Below, one piece after another: positions 1 to 5,746 of a stretch of DNA of 9,008 nt. The notes under the pieces are model-generated. The model did not search any database. It was given only the letters and a program-made list of their open reading frames with translations, and was not told the DNA's origin. A program made the translations under genes and the position numbers. Each line of letters opens with the position of its first letter. Position 1 is the first letter of the stretch. Source of the stretch: an uncultured Eubacterium sp. (GTDB lineage Bacteria > Bacillota > Clostridia > Lachnospirales > Lachnospiraceae); the NCBI GenBank assembly GCA_910584345.1, contig CAJTZX010000084.1, positions 1 through 9,008 on the forward strand, in the 5' to 3' direction.

Positions 1-371
1 AATACTAAGAGCTTCTAACATTCTTCCAACGTCACAAGCAGACCGGACAGCTCCCATCATCCGGCTGTTTTTTTAAGCCGTTACATACTTATATCATACA
101 CAATCCAATTATGTCTCAAATTCAAATATTATTAGCTGTTTTGATTTGACTCTTTTGAAAAATAATTTTAACAGTTAGCAGAATAGCAGTCTAACAAAAA
201 AATAGTAAATTTACTGGTTATTTTACATTGATTAAAAAAATCTAATAGGCGATCACGAATCTCATATAAACGTTGTGTATAAGAGATCCATACAACGTGC
301 AATGTTATCAAAAACCGCGCAAATCCCCTCTCCCTGCGTCCGGGAACCCCAAAATGCATCACAATATCTAA
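1..371 (+). repeat. Left arm of a long inverted repeat framing the gene block
   Basis: Positions 16-371 reappear in reverse complement at 8435-9008. The outermost 55 or so bases (16-70) are identical. Over 16-316 I count about 20 differences in roughly 300 positions, most of them near 220-240. Shared landmarks are a terminator-like hairpin (39-67), the palindrome AGTAAATTTACT near 205-216, and a CGTTGT/ACAACG hairpin (271-297). Positions 1-29 also match 8640-8668 exactly in direct orientation, so the repeat probably starts before the window. The inner end is near TATCTAAA at 364-371. No transposase gene is present. A minus-strand open frame (168-362) is not convincing as a gene. This could be one copy of a dispersed non-coding repeat family or the end of a larger mobile unit. 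Confidence 0.9.
39..74 (+). terminator. Rho-independent terminator in the left repeat
   Basis: The stem is CAG-CCGGA (39-47, with A42 bulged) paired with TCCGG-CTG (60-67) over a 12-nt loop, followed by seven T (68-74). It would stop + strand transcription entering from the left edge, upstream of the GntR promoter. The inverted copy in the right repeat keeps the stem but has a broken T run. Confidence 0.7.
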
Positions 372-415
372 AATAGCTATACAAAAATAAGGAAGTTTTT
401 GTTTTTAATTTCATC

Positions 416-444
416 TTGACAATCAGAAAAACATATGCTATTGT
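416..444 (+). promoter_or_regulatory. Sigma-A type promoter of the GntR/ABC/VanZ operon
   Basis: A perfect -35 box TTGACA (416-421) is separated by exactly 17 nt from TATTGT (439-444). Transcription should start near 450-453, about 300 nt before the GntR start codon. It is the best promoter match in the window and it overlaps a palindrome, as expected for an autoregulated GntR operon. Confidence 0.8.
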
Positions 445-465
445 GTATTAGTACTAGTAATACAC
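443..465 (+). promoter_or_regulatory. Palindromic operator, probably for the GntR/YtrA-like repressor
   Basis: The half-sites GTGTATTA (443-450) and TAATACAC (458-465) are perfect inverted copies around a 7-nt centre, GTACTAG, which is itself partly symmetrical. The site covers the end of the -10 box and the start point, so a bound dimer would block RNA polymerase. The half-site pattern fits operators of YtrA-subfamily regulators. That this repressor binds here is an inference from position and symmetry. Confidence 0.75.
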
Positions 466-750
466 ACAGTACATGAGATACAATAGATACACACCACATA
501 CGAAAAGCAGCTGGCAGAAGCAATTTTGTACGAATAATGATGTCACGTCAGATTGTCAAGTTGTGATAGCTGTCAGCTGTATGATCTTAGGAATGTGGTT
601 TTGGATTTCGGTTAAGAAAATCAGATTTTCGATGTATATGGATAGAATAACAAACAGATCTGTATGCGAATGTTGTTAAAGAGGAGGGTTACATGCAGAA
701 TGTTGCTGGAGATCTGTATGCAGGAGGTTGTTGGAAAGGAGGAATGGCAC
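466..750 (+). other. Long untranslated leader of the operon
   Basis: About 285 nt lie between the operator and the GntR start codon, unusually long for this kind of operon. I see no clear riboswitch, attenuator hairpin or T run. An open frame at 473-679 has no ribosome site before its ATG and an unremarkable translation, so I do not call it a gene. The last part, from 656 on, is an imperfect duplication that includes the ribosome site. Confidence 0.4.
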
Positions 751-756
751 ATGCTG
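656..756 (+). repeat. Imperfect tandem duplication carrying the ribosome site
   Basis: Two units begin with the same 12 bases, AGATCTGTATGC, at 656 and 710. Each continues with a TGTTG/GGTTGTTG stretch, a GAGGAGG or AAAGGAGG Shine-Dalgarno sequence, and ACATGC. Unit spacing is 54 nt. The second unit holds the site used by the repressor gene (AAAGGAGG 735-742, ATG 751). The first holds GAGGAGG near 681-687, followed by an in-frame ATG at 694. The regulator could therefore be made with an extra 19-residue N-terminus, though the short form matches the family better. Confidence 0.55.
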
Positions 757-1125
757 GAATTAAATTATCGTGATGCAAGGCCCATCTATGAACAGATCAA
801 AGATGGTTTGCGAAGGCTGATTCTTTCGGATGTGATCCGTCAAGATGAAAAGCTTCCAAGTGTGAGGGATTTAGCGAGCCAGTTGGCGATCAATCCGAAT
901 ACGATTCAAAAAGCGTATCGTGAGCTGGAGCAAGAAGGATATGTCTATACGGTATCTGGCAGAGGAAGTTTTGCTGCACCGCTTAGTGATGTTCGCTCTG
1001 GCAGGCAGGATATGCTGCTTGCACAGTTTGACGAGGCGGTGACGGAACTTTTGTGTTTAAAAAAGAATCCGGAAGATTTGAAAAAGCGGATTGACGCACT
1101 AGAGCAGGGAGGTGTACAGAAATGA
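751..1125 (+). CDS. GntR-family transcriptional regulator, YtrA-like
   Basis: This 124-residue DNA-binding protein probably represses its own operon. Residues about 10-76 form the GntR winged helix: PIYEQIKDGL opens helix 1, LPSVRDLASQLAINPNTIQ (35-53) is the helix-turn-helix, and YRELEQEGYVYTVSGRGSF (56-74) runs into the wing. Only about 50 residues follow, mainly helical. That short dimerisation tail is the mark of the YtrA subfamily and is too small for a ligand-binding domain of FadR or UTRA type. I chose ATG 751 because AAAGGAGG sits 8 nt upstream and the protein then starts like its relatives; the frame is open back to 664. The stop overlaps the ATPase start (ATGA, 1122-1125), so the two are translationally coupled. 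The operator at 443-465 is its likely target. The inducer is unknown; cell-wall antibiotics act on characterised relatives. Confidence 0.93.
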   Translation: MLELNYRDARPIYEQIKDGLRRLILSDVIRQDEKLPSVRDLASQLAINPNTIQKAYRELEQEGYVYTVSGRGSFAAPLSDVRSGRQDMLLAQFDEAVTELLCLKKNPEDLKKRIDALEQGGVQK

Positions 1126-2024
1126 TAGAAGTCATAAACGTAACGAAACGATTTGATATGTTTACGGCGTTGGATCAGGTAAATATGCATGTGAAAAAGG
1201 GAGCGATCTATGGACTGGTAGGACCAAACGGTGCGGGAAAATCCACTATCATACGGCATATTACAGGCGCTTACCGTCAGGATGCAGGGGAAATAAGGGT
1301 AAATGGACAGATCGTCTATGAAAATGCTGCGGTAAAGGCAGAAATTGCCTATATTCCAGACGATATTTTTTATTATAATCAGGCAAATATGAAAGATATG
1401 GTACGGTTTTATAAAGATATGTATCCTTCTTTTGATAAAGAATTGTTTGAACGGCTGCAGGAATGTTTTCCGGCTATCAGTCTGAAACGTGCAATTCGAA
1501 GACTTTCAAAAGGAATGCAGAAGCAGGCGGCTTTTTGGTTAGCGATTTGTTGCAGGCCGAAGCTGTTGATTCTGGATGAGCCGGTAGATGGTCTGGATCC
1601 GGTTATGCGCAGGCAGATTTGGAGTCTTTTAATGTCGGATGTAGCAGAACATGGAACAACGGTGCTGGTATCGTCTCATAACCTACGGGAATTAGAAGAT
1701 GTATGTGACCATGTGGGAATTATGCATCATGGGAAAGTAATCATGGAAAAGTCCTTGGATGATCTGCAGGGCAGTGTTTCAAAAATACAGGTAGCTTTTG
1801 ACAGTGAACAGCTTCCGGTACTACCGAAAGAAATGGATATATTACATCGGTCACACGCAGGAAGGGTGCATACACTGATTATACGTGGAGAACAGGATGT
1901 GATACGTGCACAGATTGCTTCTTTGGAGCCGATTTTATTAGATATTCTTCCGCTGACACTGGAGGAAATTTTTATATACGAGTTGGGAGGCGCAGAGTAT
2001 GAAGTCAAAGATATCCTTATTTAA
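1122..2024 (+). CDS. ABC transporter ATP-binding protein, YtrB-like
   Basis: This 300-residue nucleotide-binding subunit powers the permease encoded next. Visible motifs are Walker A GPNGAGKST (34-42), signature LSKGMQKQ (128-135), Walker B LLILDEP (148-154), D-loop GLDP (157-160) and the H-loop His186. The usual Q-loop glutamine region reads YIPDD (77-81), a variant found in this YtrB-type branch of exporter ATPases. Residues about 215-300 form a C-terminal extension of unknown role. The gene begins inside the repressor's stop codon, with GGGAGG (about 1108-1113) before it, and its end overlaps the permease by 26 nt, so the three are co-translated. Together with the next gene it would form a membrane ABC complex, probably for export or for sensing and relief of envelope stress. 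The substrate cannot be read from sequence. Confidence 0.93.
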   Translation: MIEVINVTKRFDMFTALDQVNMHVKKGAIYGLVGPNGAGKSTIIRHITGAYRQDAGEIRVNGQIVYENAAVKAEIAYIPDDIFYYNQANMKDMVRFYKDMYPSFDKELFERLQECFPAISLKRAIRRLSKGMQKQAAFWLAICCRPKLLILDEPVDGLDPVMRRQIWSLLMSDVAEHGTTVLVSSHNLRELEDVCDHVGIMHHGKVIMEKSLDDLQGSVSKIQVAFDSEQLPVLPKEMDILHRSHAGRVHTLIIRGEQDVIRAQIASLEPILLDILPLTLEEIFIYELGGAEYEVKDILI

Positions 2025-3903
2025 TAAAGCTGTTTTTAAACGTAATCTTACAGGCGGCTGGTGTTTGTGGTCTGCAATATTGTTGTTTTATTTGCTGACG
2101 CTCCCTGTAAGTATGTATGGGACATTGTCAGATTTGATACGATATGAAACAAATATAGATGGGACGCTTCAGGAGACGCTTAAGATTTCGATGATTTCAA
2201 CAATATGGGGAGCGTTGGAGGCGTACGTTCCGTTATTTGCATTGGCTGCACTCTTATGTGCAATGTTTGTTTTTTCTTATTTATTCACGGGCAGAAATTC
2301 GAATATGATGCATACGTTCCCCATTAACAGGATTACTTTATTTGCAACAAATTATGTGACCGGATTGTTGTTCCTGATGATACCTGTTACGTTGTCAGCA
2401 GTTTTGACACTTGGTGTAGGGGCAGTATATGGGGTACTGGATGCTTTTGTTGTCAAACATTATTTGATTTGGATAGTTACCGTAGCAGTAGAAAATATAT
2501 TTTTCTTTAGTATGGCTGTCTGCGTATTGATGTTTGTTGGAAATATGATTGCTGTACCAGTTATGTATTTGATTTTGAATTTCTTGTATGACGGATGTGT
2601 GTTAATTGTAGAAACGATGCTCAGTATCGTATGTTATGGATTGGAATCATATACATTTTCAAGCGGCATGTTTGGTGTGCTTACACCAATTTTGTATCTC
2701 GCTCGCAGAGTGGGAGGCAATAGTCGCATAGAGCTGGATGGAAAGTTCGAAGAAGCATTTCGGAATATGCATGTGCTGCCGGGGTATTTTGTAGCTGCCG
2801 TTTTTTTTGTAGTGATTGCAATCGTCGTGTATGAAAAAAAGCATATTGAAACAGCCGGCGACGTAATTACCGTAAAATGGTTAAAGCCAATTTTCCGCTG
2901 GGGAGCGTCTGTTTGCACATCAGCACTTGTGGCATTGCTTTTGAGCAGTATGTTTTATACAAAATCGTTTTGGGTAATTTTAAGCATCGTTATCGTGACT
3001 GGTTTGATTGTATTTTTTATAGCTCAGATGTTATTAGAGCGAAGCGTGCATATTTTTACAAAAAGAAAAATTCAGGAGGGTATGATTTATACAATCATTG
3101 TTTGTGCATTTTATGTGGCTTTAGATATGGATGTAGCAGGACTGGAAAAGAAGGTGCCTTCTATGGATGACATACAGGCAGCTAAAATCAGTGGCCAATT
3201 GGAGATGCTTTCAGACGATGATGAAGAGATTGCTTTTATACATGATATTCATAGACAGATTGTTGATTCAAGAAAAGAGTTTAAACGAAGCGCTCAAAAT
3301 TATTCTCGCAATTCAGAATATGTATCAATAGATTATTTGTTAAAAGATAATTCAATATTGAAAAGAGTGTATGAAATTCCATGTTCAGATGATGATGGAA
3401 GCGTGTCCAAACAGATTTGGGACTATGCGCAGAAGCCGGAAATTATACTGAAACAGTTTTTCGGTATCCACTATCCGGAGATTGATGTCTATGGCGGAAC
3501 ATGGAAAACCTATCAGTCTGATGGTTCGGTGAGCCAGGAGATTCGAATTACGGAAACAGATGCAAAGCAGCTGTATGAAGCAGTTGTTTCAGATGTGAAC
3601 AACAGGCAGATGAATCCTGGGTATCGAACAGAAAATGTAATAGAATATACAAGGGGTGCGGTAGCAACAGCAAAGTATGAGGATGATGAGGTGAAAGATA
3701 TAGGACATCTGACTTTGGATGTCAGAGACGAAGCAGGATATCTCAGTGTTTTGGATGTCAGAAGTATTCTAAGATATAAAGACGATAATGCAAAAGATGG
3801 GAAGGCATTTGTTTCTGTAGACGAAAGAGATACCTGTACGATCGAAAAACTTCAGGAACTTGGTTTTATGAAAAAGAATCCTGATTCAGAAAGTAAAGGA
3901 TAG
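1999..3903 (+). CDS. ABC transporter permease with large C-terminal soluble domain
   Basis: A 634-residue membrane subunit partnering the upstream ATPase. Hydrophobic segments lie near residues 21-40, 76-96, 113-146, 154-181, 183-212, 262-278, 302-320, 324-344 and 361-377. The short motif NSNMMHTFPINR (100-111), just after the second segment, is typical of permeases found with YtrA-type regulators. From about 380 to the end the protein is hydrophilic and rich in Asp, Glu and Lys. This resembles the C-terminal domain annotated as DUF6449 in relatives; I give that name from memory and could not check it. If the last segment crosses the membrane as predicted, orientation decides whether this domain faces the surface, where it could sense a ligand. 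ATG 1999 has GGGAGG 8 nt upstream and lies inside the ATPase gene. No frameshift is seen. Confidence 0.88.
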   Translation: MKSKISLFNKAVFKRNLTGGWCLWSAILLFYLLTLPVSMYGTLSDLIRYETNIDGTLQETLKISMISTIWGALEAYVPLFALAALLCAMFVFSYLFTGRNSNMMHTFPINRITLFATNYVTGLLFLMIPVTLSAVLTLGVGAVYGVLDAFVVKHYLIWIVTVAVENIFFFSMAVCVLMFVGNMIAVPVMYLILNFLYDGCVLIVETMLSIVCYGLESYTFSSGMFGVLTPILYLARRVGGNSRIELDGKFEEAFRNMHVLPGYFVAAVFFVVIAIVVYEKKHIETAGDVITVKWLKPIFRWGASVCTSALVALLLSSMFYTKSFWVILSIVIVTGLIVFFIAQMLLERSVHIFTKRKIQEGMIYTIIVCAFYVALDMDVAGLEKKVPSMDDIQAAKISGQLEMLSDDDEEIAFIHDIHRQIVDSRKEFKRSAQNYSRNSEYVSIDYLLKDNSILKRVYEIPCSDDDGSVSKQIWDYAQKPEIILKQFFGIHYPEIDVYGGTWKTYQSDGSVSQEIRITETDAKQLYEAVVSDVNNRQMNPGYRTENVIEYTRGAVATAKYEDDEVKDIGHLTLDVRDEAGYLSVLDVRSILRYKDDNAKDGKAFVSVDERDTCTIEKLQELGFMKKNPDSESKG

Positions 3904-3907
3904 TATT

Positions 3908-4402
3908 TTGGGATCAAAAAAATTAACAAATATTTTATATTATATTTATTTTGGTGCGCTGGTATGGATTATTTTGTTTAAAATGCAGATGCCGTTTTCA
4001 AATATGGGGCATATTCGAAGTATGAATCTGATTCCGTTTGCAGGTTCGGTTGAAGTAAATGGCAGCATTTATATACAGGAGATTGTGGATAATGTTCTGA
4101 TTTTTATTCCATTTGGTGTATTTTCCAGTATGCGAGCGTTAACCAAAAATCTGGTAAAAAGGCTTGCACCATCGTTTTTTACAAGCCTTGTGCTGGAAAT
4201 ACTTCAATTTGTACTTGCAGCAGGTGTTACCGATATTACGGATCTATTGGCGAATACGGCTGGCGGTTTGGTCGGGATAGGAATTTTTCATATTTTTCAG
4301 GCATTATGTAAGCAAAAAGTAAATTTAGTTTTAAATATAATGATGCTGTTTGGGGCATCCGCGATGATTTTGCTGGTGAGTATTTTGATTCTGGCAAATT
4401 AA
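3908..4402 (+). CDS. VanZ-family membrane protein
   Basis: A 164-residue integral membrane protein with about five hydrophobic segments (roughly 8-26, 60-76, 88-105, 112-132, 141-162). Family motifs are clear: RSMNLIPF (37-44), DNVLIFIPFG (61-70), and the stretch at 96-123 containing LEILQF, TDITDLLANTAGG and a following LVG. VanZ of the vancomycin cluster gives low-level teicoplanin resistance by an unresolved mechanism; most family members are uncharacterised. The start is TTG 3908: AAAGGA lies 7 nt upstream at 3895-3900, and the next methionine (residue 26) would delete the first membrane segment. Only 4 nt separate it from the permease stop, so it is the fourth gene of the repressor/ABC operon. 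No terminator is evident after it. Confidence 0.9.
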   Translation: MGSKKLTNILYYIYFGALVWIILFKMQMPFSNMGHIRSMNLIPFAGSVEVNGSIYIQEIVDNVLIFIPFGVFSSMRALTKNLVKRLAPSFFTSLVLEILQFVLAAGVTDITDLLANTAGGLVGIGIFHIFQALCKQKVNLVLNIMMLFGASAMILLVSILILAN

Positions 4403-4625
4403 CAGTGCCAATGTGATATTTATAATCCGTATGAGTTCATTTAGCAGACAGGAAAGATAGCAGACGATGAAAAGTTTTAGTTATGTACCTTTGACAGCAA
4501 GTCCATTCAGGAAAAACATTGAATAATCAAATTGCAAAAAAGAGTGGTCTAGATGAGTCAGTAAAAAGAAATATTAAAAATTAGACTTACAGTATTGGGA
4601 AAGGAAGATAGACGTATGGAAGGTA
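4403..4625. other. Intergenic gap with possible coding remnants
   Basis: No hairpin terminator follows the VanZ gene and no convincing promoter precedes the next gene. TTGACA at 4491-4496 has no good -10 at 16-18 nt. A 19-codon open frame (4467-4526, ATG to TAA) begins MKSFSYVPLT. A second frame (about 4510-4582) reads protein-like, including NNQIAKKSGLDESVK, and ends in TAG. Neither has proper start signals. They may be debris of a decayed gene, but chance is just as likely. Confidence 0.25.
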
Positions 4626-4937
4626 ATGACAATATGGAAAAAGGCGCAGATCAAATTAAGCGTATGTGGATCTGATTGTGGGAAATGCTCCTGTTTTGGA
4701 TCATTGTGTAAAGGCTGCCAGGAATGTGAGGGAAAGGTCTTTCATCAGCCGGATGGAAAAGTGTGTGCAATTTATGAGTGTGTGGTAAGTAAAAATGGCC
4801 TGAATCATTGCGGGATATGTAACCAGATGCCTTGTGAAATTTGGATGAAGATTCGAGATCCCCAATTTTCTGATGAACAATTTGAGGAAAATGTCAGAAT
4901 GCGTACAGAGGCTTTAAAAAGTCTTGTATCCGAATAA
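4626..4937 (+). CDS. Cysteine-rich DUF3795-type protein
   Basis: A 103-residue small protein, probably cytoplasmic, with twelve cysteines (14, 18, 21, 23, 28, 31, 34, 47, 52, 62, 65, 70). The opening LSVCGSDCGKCSC, the CKGCQEC block and the later CGIC...PCEIW pattern match DUF3795 proteins, which are thought to bind metal (zinc or iron-sulfur) but have no established activity. The tail from about 76 is helical and lacks cysteines. The start is uncertain. AAAGGAAG near 4600-4607 is well placed for ATG 4616, but that frame stops at 4673-4675. In the DUF3795 frame the only early ATG is 4626, about 18 nt from that site. Initiation at 4626, translational coupling, or a small frameshift near the start are all possible. 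It is not obviously linked to either neighbouring operon. Confidence 0.85.
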   Translation: MTIWKKAQIKLSVCGSDCGKCSCFGSLCKGCQECEGKVFHQPDGKVCAIYECVVSKNGLNHCGICNQMPCEIWMKIRDPQFSDEQFEENVRMRTEALKSLVSE

Positions 4938-4960
4938 AAAGTAAAGTGTGTAAAAAATGT

Positions 4961-5015
4961 ATCAGCCGATAGTTCTGCATAGTATTGCAGACTGTCGGCT
5001 GATATTACTTTTCAT
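4961..5015 (+). terminator. Strong, probably bidirectional hairpin terminator
   Basis: The arms 4961-4979 and 4986-5003 pair almost fully: ATCAGCCGA with TCGGCTGAT, and TGCA with TGCA, around a short loop. On the + strand it is followed by a moderately T-rich TATTACTTTTC, ending the DUF3795 transcript. On the minus strand it is followed by ACATTTTTTAC, a better T run, so it would also end a transcript arriving from the right. Confidence 0.8.
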
Positions 5016-5091
5016 ATCGATATTTTTGTAACAGTTCCTCGGTGATCTGAATTGTTACATATTTTTTTGCATTTCCGGTTAAAATGATGTT
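5005..5091 (-). pseudogene. Possible 3' remnant of a lost minus-strand gene
   Basis: Read on the minus strand, about 28 codons ending in TAA at 5007-5005 look like the tail of a real protein, with GNAKKYVTIQITEELLQKY near the end. The stop abuts the hairpin at 4961-5003, whose better T run lies in this direction, as for a normal gene end. Going upstream (to higher coordinates) the frame runs into the purine repeat, where the translation becomes a low-complexity Phe/Tyr/Ser/Leu string, so any gene body is gone. I do not recognise the family; chance is possible. Confidence 0.3.
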
Positions 5092-5092
5092 C

Positions 5093-5159
5093 AAAAGAGA
5101 AGATAAAAAGAGAAGATAAAAAGAGAAGTAAAAGAGAGAATAAAAGAAAAGATAAAAAC
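5093..5159 (+). repeat. Purine-only tandem repeat in the lipoprotein leader
   Basis: Five degenerate 12-13 nt units of the form AAAAGAGAAGAT run in tandem, nearly all A and G with one T per unit, directly before the AGGAG ribosome site (5160-5164) of the lipoprotein gene. Units 1 to 3 are almost identical and units 4 to 5 are diverged. Such tracts change copy number by slippage. This one may also act as an unstructured, ribosome-friendly leader. Confidence 0.75.
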
Positions 5160-5173
5160 AGGAGAAGTAAGTG

Positions 5174-5746
5174 ATGAAAAAGTTAACAGCAATAGGTCTG
5201 TTCTGTTTTTTTGCATTAGCATTATCCAGCTGTGGTAAAAGTTCAGATTCAAACAAGGAAGAAAAAAAATCTGATTATGCACAAGCAGCAGATGTACTTA
5301 AAGCAGTGGCAGATTCTTATACGCAAGAGGAACGGTTTGCAATGTACGGAGGAGATCAGGAACATGCCGTCATGGATGAACCTGGTAAATTTGATATTAG
5401 TAAACAAGAGGAAATGGAGGATGTGCTTGGTCTTCCAACTGAGCTTGCATCGGGTATCGAAGATGCTGCTTCTATGGTGCATATGATGAATGGAAATATG
5501 TTTACGGGTGCGGCGTATCGGCTGAAGAGCAGTACAGACAAAGATCATTTTGCACAAACAGTCAAAGATACGCTGAGTAAAAAGCAATGGATATGTGGAC
5601 AGCCGGATATAATGACGGTGATAGATGTGGATGGTGTTTACGTGATTACTGCGTACGGAGAAGCACAAATTATGGAAACATTTAAGAAAAAGGCAATGTT
5701 TGTATTTAAAGACGCTAAGGTTTTCATAGAAGCGCCGATTGTATAA
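5174..5746 (+). CDS. Predicted lipoprotein, DUF4358-like, first gene of the O-acetylation set
   Basis: A 190-residue precursor with a classic lipoprotein signal: MKK, a hydrophobic run (about 4-16), then LSSC with Cys20 as the lipidated residue, giving a mature protein of about 171 residues anchored outside the membrane. A Ser/Lys/Glu linker (21-35) is followed by a compact domain. It includes KFDISKQEEMEDVLGL, a Met-rich stretch around VHMMNGNMFTGAAY, and a C-terminal strand pattern (DGVYVITAYGE). The layout and its place before an MBOAT/DHHW pair resemble DUF4358 lipoproteins of Lachnospiraceae, but that assignment is tentative. AGGAG (5160-5164) is 9 nt before ATG 5174; GTG 5171 in the same frame would add one residue. 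The stop shares a base with the MBOAT start (TAATG), so the two are coupled. I see no convincing promoter. No function is known; a role in binding or guiding the acetylated glycan is a guess. Confidence 0.85.
   Translation: MKKLTAIGLFCFFALALSSCGKSSDSNKEEKKSDYAQAADVLKAVADSYTQEERFAMYGGDQEHAVMDEPGKFDISKQEEMEDVLGLPTELASGIEDAASMVHMMNGNMFTGAAYRLKSSTDKDHFAQTVKDTLSKKQWICGQPDIMTVIDVDGVYVITAYGEAQIMETFKKKAMFVFKDAKVFIEAPIV

Noticed and set aside
473..679. 68-codon open frame in the operon leader
   Set aside because: No Shine-Dalgarno sequence precedes its ATG and the translation shows no domain or coherent composition.
664..750. Longer start for the GntR regulator
   Set aside because: ATG 751 has an ideal ribosome site and matches the family start; the extra residues look like translated leader. 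Kept only as a possible alternative product.
4491..4527. Promoter for the DUF3795 gene at TTGACA
   Set aside because: No acceptable -10 lies 16-18 nt downstream; the nearest TA-rich hexamer is about 24 nt away.
5005..5282. Minus-strand frames across the purine repeat
   Set aside because: Apart from the last 28 or so codons they are low-complexity strings from the antisense of the A/G tract and of the lipoprotein gene.
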